DNA from: JAQIBY01 sp964527535
Lineage (GTDB): Bacteria; Bacteroidota; Bacteroidia; Bacteroidales; ML635J-15
DNA length: 23,858 bases
Reading direction: 5' to 3'
NCBI GenBank assembly: GCA_964527535.1
Contig: CAZGPW010000277.1
Span: forward strand, 1 to 23,858
The translations under genes were made by a program, and so were the position numbers. Of the stretch, positions 16,211-23,858 are shown piece after piece (position 1 is the stretch's first letter; every line of letters begins with the position of its first letter). The notes below the pieces were generated by a model. It did no database searches. It saw only the letters and a list, made by a program, of their open reading frames with translations, and had not been told where the DNA came from.

Positions 16211-19200
16211 ATGAAAAGAACAATTATTTTTACAAGCTTTATTGTTGCCGCCGCATGTCTTTTTGGACAAGCGGATATAGAATACCAGTATGAAGAAGCA
16301 TTGACCCATGATCAGACAAATTCAGTGGCAGAAATTCAAAGCCTCGGAGAAATCTGGGTGGGTACTTACCAGGGTATCGCACGCTATGACGGGACTACAT
16401 GGACACAGGAAACTAACCTTGGCGGCCCTGTTAATCCCAATGCTTATCAGATAATTGAAGCCGCAGATGGAAAAGTATGGGTAGCGCTCGGAGGCGATGG
16501 CGTATCTGTGTATGATGGTATTGGCTGGACAAATTATACCACAGCTGACGGACTGGCATCAAACAGCAATTGGGCTATAGCACAGGATTCGTCAGGCAAT
16601 ATATGGGCAGGATCAATAGGCGATGGCGTATCTGTGTATGATGGCATTTCATGGCAGGTATATAATATGGCTGACGGCCTTGCCGGAAATTCAGTTGTCG
16701 AAATATTACCACTATACAGAGGTGATGTTTGGTTGGGAACAGCCAATGGTGTCAGCATCTGGGATGGCAGTTCATTTACTAACTTAACCATTAATGAAGG
16801 CCTGCCCTCAAATTTGATACGCACTTTATACCAGGATTTTAATGGTAATGTGGTGGTTGGTACCAGCAGTGGAATCGGCTTTTTTAATAAAGCAGAATGG
16901 ACATACCTAAATACAAGTGATGGGTTGCCAACAAATAATATTTTACACATCAACCAGATGGGCAATGGAGACTTTTTATTTTCAACGGATGAAGGCCTTA
17001 TTCAATACGATGGTTCTACATTTACAACTTTAACTTATGAGAACGGTTTGCCCGAAGATATTATAAAATCTTCATTTGTGGATTCTGAAAACAAAATATG
17101 GCTTGTAACAGCTTATCGTGGAGTGTCTGTTTGTGATACTTCAAATGCTTATTACAACATCCGCACAAATCATCACCTTGTGGATGATGCCATCAATACC
17201 TTACATCATTTCGATGGTGTCCTGTGGATTGGTACAGATCATGGCGCCAACGAATTTACAGGTGAATACTGGAGAACATATAACAATGACGATGGCCTCA
17301 CCGGCAATAAAGTTTTCGATATCAGTAAAGAAGCTGATACTGTATGTTTTGCCACTAATATGGGGTTGTCTAAATATTACAACCAAACTTTTGTGAATTA
17401 TACATCTGTACAAGGGCTGGTTAGTGATACGGTCAATGCTGTGGAAATCATGGCCAATGGAAACATCTATGCCGGTACATATGCCGGGTTGATGGAAGTT
17501 TTACCCGATGGCAGCATGGATACCATTACCATGCCAGACGGACTTGTCAACGATTCTGTTAATGATTTGCTTGAAGGTGCTTCAGGCGATCTGTGGATTT
17601 CCACCCAACAAGGGATTTCTGTTTACGACGGGACAAGTTTTACCAATTACGATTCAAATGACCTCGGGGGAACTGTTGTTAATGGCCTTTTTGAAGATGC
17701 CGACGGTGTCTGGGCAGGAACAGATACTACCCTGGCGGTTTTTGATGGCAGCACCTGGACAACTTATACACATTCTTACCCGGGTTCCTCCATTGATAAC
17801 ATCATTACCATGAATGCCGGAGTCTCTCTTTCTCTGCTTTACAGTAATGGCAACATTGATTCTTTTGTAAAAACCGGACCAGCCTTTAACGGAAGCAGCT
17901 ACAGCAATAAAACAGCCATTGCTAATTTTCATGATACTTATTATTTCATGGGATCAGACAATGGTTTGATTGCCATTGACCTCAGTGTAGAATCGGACAA
18001 CACCTTTAGCCTTTCTGACCCTGCATGCCTGAATACAGCGGATGGAAGCATTTCCATTAATGAAAATACTGACAATCCGCCTTATATGTATTCCATAAAC
18101 AATGGTAAAACATGGCAGGGGACACCGGATTTTAATGGTTTGCCTTATGGGCAGTATCACCTTAAAGTAGAAAACATCGAGGGGGAGTTTACGCTGGATA
18201 CCACCGTTTTCCTCCATCCTCAACACGAAATGTATGCCGTGATCGGTATTGATCAAATTGATTGTTACGGGCAAAACAATGGTGCAATTGAATTATTTAT
18301 GGATGATCCATCCTATTCTTATGTGTGGAGTGATGGTGGCAGTGGTTTGCTCAGAGACAACCTTTCTGCAAATACGTATGGCGTCACGGTTGATGACGGT
18401 GTATGTGCCATAACCCGAAACAATACCATCGTTGAACCGGAAGCCATTGTTTTATCGGCTGTGACAACGGATATTGATTGTTATGGTGATACAACCGGCA
18501 CGATTGACTTAACGATGTCAGGCGGAACGCCTCCTCTGGAAGTTTTGTGGTCAAACGGAGAAGAAACGGAAGACCTTGCAGACCTGCCGGCAGGTGACTA
18601 TACAGTAACCGTTACAGATGCTAATGGTTGTCAGGAAACATTGACTGAAACCATATCGCAACCGGCGCAAGCTTTAGAAGTAAATGAAACCATTGTGGAT
18701 ATTGAATGCTATGGAGATTCCGATGGCGAAATTCAACTCAGCATTTCAGGGGGCACCCCTGCTTACGATATAGAATGGGATACCGGTGAAACTACCGAAA
18801 CCCTGACCGGTTTAACACCGGGCGATTATACAGTAACCGTTACAGATGCCAATGCTTGTAGTACAACGGAATCATACAATTTGATTTCTCCCCCTGTATT
18901 TGAATTTACGGCCATTGATCCCGAAGACGTGTTGTGCCATGGCGATACCACAGGGAGTATCTCTGCAGGGGCTACCGGTGGCACGGGAACCCTGTCGTAC
19001 GAATGGACGCTTGATGGAGAACCCGGTGTTTACAGTACCAATCCAAATATTGACGACCTGGGGGTAGGGGATTATTCTCTGGAGGTCACTGACGAAAATG
19101 GCTGTATGATTGATACTACCCTTACCATTGAAGAACCCGAGCCGTTGAGTTTGTCTTTTGATGTTACACCCATTACATGCCAGGGTTATGATGACGGAAG

Positions 19201-20680
19201 CATTGCAGCTATTCCAGAAGGAGGAACACCACCCTACATTGAATACCTGTGGACCTATGAGGGGAACATTGTTGATGTGGATTCCATAATTTCAGGTTGT
19301 GAACCCGGGTGGTATTATATTGATATCAAAGATGCCCACTATTGTGAGATATCTGATTCAGTAGAAATCACAGATCCTGATGAACATACCATTGAAATTA
19401 ATGTTACAGACATGCCATGCCACGGAGCTGAAGAAGGCGAAATTGAAGTGATCGTTGACGGGGGTACGGCAACAGGCTTATCCTACCAGTGGTCAAATGG
19501 TGCCGGGGATACACCGGTGGCCACAAACTTAGGTCCCGGAGAGTATTTTGTGACAATAACTGATAATCTTGGTTGTGAGATGTATGAATCTGCTATTGTA
19601 GAAGAACCTCCACTTGAAGAACTTGGTGCGTTTGATGATAGTGGCGTAGCCTGGTTATGTTCAGGTGAGAGTACAACGATTGATGCAGGTAGTGGATATG
19701 CATCATATTCATGGAATACAGGGGAAACATCACAAACCATTGATGTGAGTTCCGAAGATGTTTATCACGTATTTGTTGTTGATACGGATGATTGTGAATA
19801 TGGAGATACAGTAGAAGTCATGTTATCTTATCCTTACGATGATGACGATATTTGCCTTGCAACCGTTAATGAAGATAATCATGTGGAACTGATCTGGAAT
19901 AAAACAGACAATGTTGGCACATCCGAATACAACATTTACAAGGAAAACCCGGCTACATCCGATTTTGAATTACTTGCCACTGTTCCATTTTCAAGTCCGG
20001 GCATTTATGAGGATACAGATTCGGATGCTGAATCCCAGGATGATAATTATAAATTGACAGCGATGGATACATGCGGAAATGAATCTTCCATGGGAGCGCT
20101 GCATTCAAACATCACACTGGATGTAGATGCTGATATGAACGGAGCCTGCTATCTTAACTGGGAATCTTATGAAGGCTATTTTGTTGTATATTATTTTATC
20201 AGGCGCGGAACATCGCCTGATAACTTGGAAGTTGTGGACTCTGTACTCTTCAGTGATTTTGATTACGCTGAAATGAATCCTGATTCAGATGGGGTTTATT
20301 ATCAGATCATGGTAAGGAAGCCTGACCCGTGTCAACCAGGGGACGGAAATTCGTATAATTATGCATATTCAAATATTGTCTATTGTGACAACCTGACCGG
20401 AGTTCCAGGCATTGCTTATGGGAATCTGAATGTGTATCCCAATCCTTTCGATGACATAATAAACATTGATGCTTACCTGAAAATTGAATCGGATATTACC
20501 ATCCGCCTGTGGAACAGTGTGGGACAAAAAGTATATGAACAAGAGGTGGGTAACTTGCCGGCCGGAGAACATCACATTGTGCTGTCAGCGTTTTCAGATT
20601 CAGCACTGGTGCCCGGATTGTATAATCTTCAGATACATTTCGGAGATGATATGTATCAGCAAAAGCTTGTGAAATATTGA
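16211..20680 (+). CDS. T9SS-secreted propeller/SprB-repeat surface protein
   Basis: The 1489-residue product has a signal peptide (1-20), then about a dozen propeller blades of the two-component-regulator type (about 25-590, with recurring SVYDG, DGL-xx-N and IWxGT). Six full SprB-type repeats follow (about 680-1135, period 76-80) with a partial one before them (598-672). Next come an Ig/PKD-like module (1148-1205), FN3-like sequence (about 1215-1395) and a type A T9SS sorting domain (1404-1489, NLNVYPNPF to QQKLVKY). It should cross the outer membrane by T9SS and be released or anchored at the surface. SprB repeats occur in the gliding adhesin SprB, so adhesion or movement over surfaces is plausible but inferred. 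The protein is very acidic, in line with calcium binding. It appears to be a single-gene unit; the propeller and sorting domain are the firm parts. Confidence 0.93.
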   Translation: MKRTIIFTSFIVAAACLFGQADIEYQYEEALTHDQTNSVAEIQSLGEIWVGTYQGIARYDGTTWTQETNLGGPVNPNAYQIIEAADGKVWVALGGDGVSVYDGIGWTNYTTADGLASNSNWAIAQDSSGNIWAGSIGDGVSVYDGISWQVYNMADGLAGNSVVEILPLYRGDVWLGTANGVSIWDGSSFTNLTINEGLPSNLIRTLYQDFNGNVVVGTSSGIGFFNKAEWTYLNTSDGLPTNNILHINQMGNGDFLFSTDEGLIQYDGSTFTTLTYENGLPEDIIKSSFVDSENKIWLVTAYRGVSVCDTSNAYYNIRTNHHLVDDAINTLHHFDGVLWIGTDHGANEFTGEYWRTYNNDDGLTGNKVFDISKEADTVCFATNMGLSKYYNQTFVNYTSVQGLVSDTVNAVEIMANGNIYAGTYAGLMEVLPDGSMDTITMPDGLVNDSVNDLLEGASGDLWISTQQGISVYDGTSFTNYDSNDLGGTVVNGLFEDADGVWAGTDTTLAVFDGSTWTTYTHSYPGSSIDNIITMNAGVSLSLLYSNGNIDSFVKTGPAFNGSSYSNKTAIANFHDTYYFMGSDNGLIAIDLSVESDNTFSLSDPACLNTADGSISINENTDNPPYMYSINNGKTWQGTPDFNGLPYGQYHLKVENIEGEFTLDTTVFLHPQHEMYAVIGIDQIDCYGQNNGAIELFMDDPSYSYVWSDGGSGLLRDNLSANTYGVTVDDGVCAITRNNTIVEPEAIVLSAVTTDIDCYGDTTGTIDLTMSGGTPPLEVLWSNGEETEDLADLPAGDYTVTVTDANGCQETLTETISQPAQALEVNETIVDIECYGDSDGEIQLSISGGTPAYDIEWDTGETTETLTGLTPGDYTVTVTDANACSTTESYNLISPPVFEFTAIDPEDVLCHGDTTGSISAGATGGTGTLSYEWTLDGEPGVYSTNPNIDDLGVGDYSLEVTDENGCMIDTTLTIEEPEPLSLSFDVTPITCQGYDDGSIAAIPEGGTPPYIEYLWTYEGNIVDVDSIISGCEPGWYYIDIKDAHYCEISDSVEITDPDEHTIEINVTDMPCHGAEEGEIEVIVDGGTATGLSYQWSNGAGDTPVATNLGPGEYFVTITDNLGCEMYESAIVEEPPLEELGAFDDSGVAWLCSGESTTIDAGSGYASYSWNTGETSQTIDVSSEDVYHVFVVDTDDCEYGDTVEVMLSYPYDDDDICLATVNEDNHVELIWNKTDNVGTSEYNIYKENPATSDFELLATVPFSSPGIYEDTDSDAESQDDNYKLTAMDTCGNESSMGALHSNITLDVDADMNGACYLNWESYEGYFVVYYFIRRGTSPDNLEVVDSVLFSDFDYAEMNPDSDGVYYQIMVRKPDPCQPGDGNSYNYAYSNIVYCDNLTGVPGIAYGNLNVYPNPFDDIINIDAYLKIESDITIRLWNSVGQKVYEQEVGNLPAGEHHIVLSAFSDSALVPGLYNLQIHFGDDMYQQKLVKY
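16492..16644 (+). repeat. 27-nt exact direct repeat inside the propeller region
   Basis: The same 27 nt occur at 16492-16518 and 16618-16644, 126 bp (42 codons) apart, encoding GDGVSVYDG in both blades. Neighbouring blades have diverged at the DNA level, so this pair looks like a recent blade duplication or gene conversion. Confidence 0.75.
18601..18849 (+). repeat. 21-nt exact direct repeat between SprB units
   Basis: The same 21 nt occur at 18601-18621 and 18829-18849, 228 bp (76 codons) apart. They encode TVTVTDA at the end of two neighbouring SprB units, whose period they mark. The flanking bases have diverged. Confidence 0.7.
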
Positions 20681-20762
20681 TTTGATGGAAACATGCATCA
20701 TTTTGGAGTGATGTTAACTTCAAGTTTTACCATTGTAATTATAAACTGTCGATGAACTTCAA

Positions 20763-20780
20763 AACACCTGGCAAGGTGTT
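20763..20780. terminator. Weak hairpin between convergent genes
   Basis: AACACCT (20763-20769) pairs with AGGTGTT (20774-20780) around GGCA, 83 nt after the T9SS cargo gene and about 100 nt beyond the minus-strand AlbA_2 gene. There is no T-run, so it is only a possible terminator. Confidence 0.28.
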
Positions 20781-20878
20781 GATAGTCAGTAAGTATAAAT
20801 AATTTATCAGGAGATAATATTGTCGTAAAATCAGTTGGTAATTTATCGCTAAGTCAGGATATCAGAAGGTATAGAGAT

Positions 20879-21817
20879 TTATTCCAATTCGGGAAGGTTG
20901 AAATCTGCCGGGTTTAGCATTTTTCCCTGGTAAGTGAACATGTCCTGCAATGGAAAACTCTGACGATGTACGCCAAGTGAATGGTACAATCGTAATTGCA
21001 GGTTGCTTTTGTTAAAACTTTCAACGCTGTCAGGGGTTACTCTGAAGCTAAAATCCAGCATCATGTTGATTTCGCTTCCAAAAACGGGTTGTCTTCCGGC
21101 AAAGGAAAACACCACGTTTTTGCCTTCATAATGCGAAAAATGACTGGTCAGGGTGCTGTTTTCTTCATACAATGGAGCGGGGATCACAATTTCCAATTTA
21201 TAATCCTTTTCAAGGGCATCCCCTGCATTTCTGATCAGTACCTTAGGGTAAAACCTGACAATGGAAAATTTCCCGTTTTTCAGTTCCGGAACGCCCTGCG
21301 TATTGTATATGCTGTATATTTCGAGCTGCTTGTTTGTGGTTTTGTGATGCAATGCACTGACAGCACCTGCACCGAGTTTTTTTGCTTTTTGATTTTCAAA
21401 TCCGTAATACCGGTAATCTGAAAACATACATGCTTCTTTTCCGGCAGGGATGAATATTGCCAGGCAGAATGCCTCAGGATCAATTTCAACGGCATTGATG
21501 TTTATTCCGTCAGGAAAGGGATTGATGTTGGCTATCAACTGATGTTGAATAAGGGCAATATCGGGTTTCTGTCGTATGGCGACAAAATTTTTTGCCCTGT
21601 GACGCGATGCTTTTATTCCAATGATGATGACGCCTCCACCACTATTTGCCATGGCTGAAACAAGCTTTGCCAGGCGGGTAAGGTATTTCTCGTCTTGAGA
21701 AAAGGCATCACCTTTGATGTAGTGCAGATGCTGATGTGCAGGAATTTGATGTGTTACCAAATGCTGCAAGCCTTCACTGTTAATGTTTTTTGCTTTGGTA
21801 TGATAAAACCATTCCAT
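20879..21817 (-). CDS. AlbA_2/Schlafen-like domain protein
   Basis: The 312-residue protein carries an N-terminal AlbA_2-type domain (about 30-145), with K35, then LVSAMANSGGGVIIIGIKASR at 52-72, FIPAGKEACMF at 122-132 and YYGFENQKAKKL at 137-148. This domain, also called Schlafen AlbA_2 or divergent AAA-4, is found in proposed nucleic-acid-binding and regulatory proteins. Two features differ from the usual form: the early acidic EFK-type motif reads YIKGD, and the RxG-type motif near the end is blurred. The C-terminal part (about 160-312) is beta-rich and unfamiliar. A perfect palindrome abuts the start codon, which may mean self-regulation. It appears to stand alone. Its function is unknown. 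Confidence 0.8.
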   Translation of the reverse strand: MEWFYHTKAKNINSEGLQHLVTHQIPAHQHLHYIKGDAFSQDEKYLTRLAKLVSAMANSGGGVIIIGIKASRHRAKNFVAIRQKPDIALIQHQLIANINPFPDGININAVEIDPEAFCLAIFIPAGKEACMFSDYRYYGFENQKAKKLGAGAVSALHHKTTNKQLEIYSIYNTQGVPELKNGKFSIVRFYPKVLIRNAGDALEKDYKLEIVIPAPLYEENSTLTSHFSHYEGKNVVFSFAGRQPVFGSEINMMLDFSFRVTPDSVESFNKSNLQLRLYHSLGVHRQSFPLQDMFTYQGKMLNPADFNLPELE

Positions 21818-21818
21818 G

Positions 21819-21834
21819 TTTGCAAATTTGCAAA
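21819..21834. promoter_or_regulatory. 16-bp perfect palindrome at the AlbA_2 gene start
   Basis: TTTGCAAATTTGCAAA is its own reverse complement and also two head-to-tail copies of the 8-bp palindrome TTTGCAAA. It lies one base before the ATG (21817) of the minus-strand AlbA_2 gene, with an A/T run directly beyond. Its position suits an operator covering the translation start or the promoter. Confidence 0.5.
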
Positions 21835-21875
21835 AAAAAATCCATTAAAGAGAGCCGTTTAAAAATGGTCTGTTG

Positions 21876-22128
21876 AAAAGCACAAAACACATTTTATATC
21901 AAGGATTTATACCATTACCTACCATAATAAATGCAGGGATTTTGTGTTGAATTCTAAAAAAGTGTGCTTTTATAAATGGTATTATGTGACAATATTAAAA
22001 ACCGTCATCAATTTTTATTAAGGAATTGATGACAATGTTGATAGCGTGCCGGTGCGTTCATTAATGTTGATTTATTAAGCAACATTTTGCAGTCAATATA
22101 GTTGTGAAAACACGAATATTGTGTTCAC
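21876..22128. other. Hairpin-rich AT-rich half of the 586-bp intergenic region
   Basis: Inverted repeats follow one another: AAAAGCACA/TGTGCTTTT (21876-21884/21963-21971), a perfect 10-bp stem GTCATCAATT/AATTGATGAC (22004-22013/22024-22033), AATGTTG/CAACATT (22063-22069/22080-22086) and GTGAA-AA-CAC/GTGTTCAC with a two-base bulge (22104-22113/22121-22128). No stem carries a terminal T-run. I see no gene here apart from short frames with no recognisable content. Confidence 0.45.
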
Positions 22129-22252
22129 CGGCAAAAACAAAGACCGGCGTGCTACCGAAACCCACAATTTCTGCTTTTCGCTATGTGACTAAGCAGGTAA
22201 AGCCAGGGTTAACTGATAAGTGAACAGATATGATACAGGATATGATGCCACC

Positions 22253-22335
22253 GCGTGAGGGATAGAAGCGGTACCCCACAGCCGACGTCAGGAGGCGAGG
22301 AGTACAAGCGGATAGCCCGACCCGAAGGGGCACGC
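22253..22335. ncRNA. GC-rich structured element, possible RNA or repeat family
   Basis: The element is closed by GCGTG (22253-22257) pairing with CACGC (22331-22335). Inside, the motif AAGCGG occurs twice (22266-22271 and 22306-22311), each next to GATAG (before the first, after the second). Small stems such as GCC/GGC (22281-22283/22294-22296) and CCC-GAA-GGG (22321-22329) fit between. The GC content is far above the surrounding intergenic DNA. From memory it resembles an unnamed element scattered between genes in Bacteroidota; I could not verify this. Strand and transcription are unknown; it lies 68 nt upstream of the plus-strand flavoprotein gene. Confidence 0.42.
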
Positions 22336-22403
22336 CCTGATCATTAAAATCCAAATCTCAACTAACAAATTAACCTGTGATGAGTTTTTATTAATTTTGC
22401 ACA

Positions 22404-23663
22404 ATGGCTACAAATTTAAATTATGATGTAATTATCGCCGGTGCCGGGGCAGCCGGATTGACCGCTGCTATACGTGCTGCTGAAAGCGGTGTTTCTGTGC
22501 TGGTGGTTGAAAAAATGAAAGAAGCCGGGCGTAAAATCCGAATCACCGGAAAAGGCCGTTGCAACATTACCAACAGCGAGGATATGGAAGATTTTATCCA
22601 AAAGGTGCTTCCCAATGGGAAATTTCTGTATCCTGCCTTTCACGAATTCTATACCTGGGATATCATTGCCTTGCTGGAGGATTGTGGTTTGAAATGCAAG
22701 CTTGAACGTGGCGGGCGATATTATCCGGAATCTGATAAAGCCGTTGATGTTGTGGATGCATTATTCAACAGGGCCAAAGCAGCCGGCGCTGACTTTTTGT
22801 TTGAAACATCCGTTAAAAACATCAGGCAACATGATGGGCGTTTGGAATCAGTGGAACTTAACGGAATAAATGTCCCGGCGCGGGTTGGCTGCAAAAAGTT
22901 GATTCTTTGTACCGGTGGAAAAACTTACCCGGCAACAGGTTCCACAGGCGATGGATACAAACTGGCAGAACAAGCCGGGCATAAAATTGCAAAACCCCTG
23001 CCCGCCCTGGTTGCACTACAAACAGACAGTCCGCATGTACCTCAGCTCAAAGGCCTGAAACTGAAAAATGTCAGCGCAGTGTTGCAAATCAATGGAAAAG
23101 CAGCGCATGAAGAATTTGGGGAGTTGTATTTTACAGACCGCGGCCTGGATGGCCCTGTGGTATTGAGCCTGAGTCGTTTTGCTGCCGTGGCTCTGGACAA
23201 GGGAGATGCTTGTGAAATTTCCCTGGATATGAAACCTGCCCTGCACAGCGAAAAATTGCAGCAGCGATTACAGCGCGATATGGATGAACATGGAAAAAGA
23301 GCTATTAAAAACCTGTTCAAAAATTGGTTGCCATCGCAAATGATCCCGGTATTTTTTGATGCCACAGGCCTTGATCCTGAAAAACCGGCGCATCAGGTTT
23401 CTGCAGAGGATCGCGACCGGATTTTACATCAGATGAAAGCTTTTCGTTTCAGCATTACCGGCACAGGCCCCTGGGATGAGGCAGTGATTACCGCCGGAGG
23501 TGTCATTACGGATGAGGTAAACCCCAAAACCCTGGAATCAAAATTGGTGGCGGGGTTGTTTTTTGCCGGGGAATTGCTGAATCTGGATGCGCCAACGGGT
23601 GGCTACAACCTGCAGATTGCCTGGAGTACAGGGTGGCTGGCCGGGGAATCAGGGAAGATATGA
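22404..23663 (+). CDS. HI0933/YhiN-family FAD-dependent oxidoreductase
   Basis: The 419-residue flavoprotein has a dinucleotide-binding motif GAGAAG at 13-18, followed by the family block GRKIRITGKGRCNITN at 42-57. A second FAD-associated segment (LILCTGGKTYPATGSTGDGY, near residue 170-190) and the C-terminal signature AGELLNLDAPTGGYN...AWSTGWLAG (near 390-413) are also present. These place it in the HI0933-like family (YhiN, BaiN relatives), whose members are FAD enzymes of mostly unsettled substrate. Length is normal. It follows the structured intergenic element. A TAnnTTTG-like box (22392-22399) ends only 4 nt before the ATG, so it would give a leaderless message and is doubtful. The next gene is dnaX, 157 nt on. 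Confidence 0.93.
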   Translation: MATNLNYDVIIAGAGAAGLTAAIRAAESGVSVLVVEKMKEAGRKIRITGKGRCNITNSEDMEDFIQKVLPNGKFLYPAFHEFYTWDIIALLEDCGLKCKLERGGRYYPESDKAVDVVDALFNRAKAAGADFLFETSVKNIRQHDGRLESVELNGINVPARVGCKKLILCTGGKTYPATGSTGDGYKLAEQAGHKIAKPLPALVALQTDSPHVPQLKGLKLKNVSAVLQINGKAAHEEFGELYFTDRGLDGPVVLSLSRFAAVALDKGDACEISLDMKPALHSEKLQQRLQRDMDEHGKRAIKNLFKNWLPSQMIPVFFDATGLDPEKPAHQVSAEDRDRILHQMKAFRFSITGTGPWDEAVITAGGVITDEVNPKTLESKLVAGLFFAGELLNLDAPTGGYNLQIAWSTGWLAGESGKI

Positions 23664-23820
23664 TACATTTTATTTGCCCCTCCCTGGTTGTTGTCAGGAT
23701 GCGAAAACATTGTGTGAACTGGATTTCCGGGTGTTGTCAACCATTGGTGATAAATATTTACAAAAGCTTTTTCAATTTTGAAGAATAGGCTGTAACTTTA
23801 CATCGAAATAAGATCATATT

Positions 23821-23858
23821 ATGGAGAATTTTATCGTATCAGCACGTAAATACCGTCC
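23821..23858 (+). CDS. dnaX: DNA polymerase III gamma/tau subunit, 5' end only
   Basis: Only the first 12 complete codons plus two bases fit in the window. They read MENFIVSARKYR, continuing to Pro, which is the characteristic start of Bacteroidota DnaX, the clamp-loader ATPase subunit. The usual continuation (a TF-x-x-VVGQ block) lies outside. There is no recognisable Shine-Dalgarno site; a TAACTTTA sequence at 23793-23800 is a near match to a -7 box but has no partner at -33. Confidence 0.8.
   Translation, partial: MENFIVSARKYR

Noticed and set aside
16073..16309. 78-codon minus-strand frame between the FKBP and T9SS-cargo genes
   Set aside because: It overlaps the start and signal peptide of the well-supported cargo gene and its sequence is low in content typical of a real protein.
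22080..22221. Plus-strand open frame of about 45 codons without ATG (containing SPAKTKTGVLPKPTISAF)
   Set aside because: It has no proper start and no recognised family, and it overlaps a hairpin. It might be a remnant of a gene, but the sequence does not show which.
22392..22399. TAATTTTG as a promoter -7 box for the flavoprotein gene
   Set aside because: It ends only 4 nt before the ATG and has no TTTG at -33; in AT-rich DNA it is likely to be chance.

Overview
The window is a stretch of chromosome from a member of the Bacteroidota, most likely Bacteroidales/Marinilabiliales-like. The evidence is a type IX secretion (T9SS) C-terminal sorting domain, SprB-type repeats, DUF2723 and DUF4831 proteins, a pyrB-pyrI pair, a LytTR regulator of the Bacteroidota type, promoters of the TTTG/TAnnTTTG class, little sign of Shine-Dalgarno sites, and a right edge that opens with the typical Bacteroidota DnaX N-terminus. 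It is mostly an ordinary core/envelope region. I see no transposase, integrase, CRISPR array, tRNA or rRNA.

Layout. Positions 1-346 hold no gene I can support, but contain a perfect hairpin and a strong terminator. On the minus strand follow a large GT-C-like membrane protein (DUF2723, 347-3526), then a small lipoprotein (3638-4045) that shares a transcript with a POT-family peptide transporter (4065-5678). On the plus strand a compact three-gene unit (5898-10207) couples the NAD(P)HX repair enzyme Nnr, a DUF4831 lipoprotein and an Omp85/BamA-like outer-membrane protein. A plus-strand orphan LytTR response regulator (10561-11271) follows behind the best promoter of the window; its phospho-acceptor Asp is replaced by Glu.

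A minus-strand unit then runs from 15837 down to 11506: FKBP-type PPIase lipoprotein, pyrB, pyrI, an inhibitory-type serpin, a small secreted protein and a Cys/His-rich lipoprotein, closed by a bidirectional terminator at 11446-11481. Next is a 1489-residue plus-strand T9SS cargo made of a propeller, SprB repeats and a sorting domain (16211-20680). A minus-strand AlbA_2-domain protein (20879-21817) has a 16-bp perfect palindrome directly before its start codon. A 586-bp gene-free region (21818-22403) is rich in hairpins and ends in a GC-rich element that looks structured. It precedes an HI0933/YhiN-like flavoprotein (22404-23663), and the first codons of dnaX lie at the right edge.

The items most worth a second look are the degenerate receiver domain of the LytTR regulator, the hairpin-rich intergenic region with its GC-rich element, the serpin tucked behind pyrBI, the AlbA_2 palindrome, and the same-frame lipoprotein/Omp85 junction with a TTG start. 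I do not see an unmistakable new multi-gene system.
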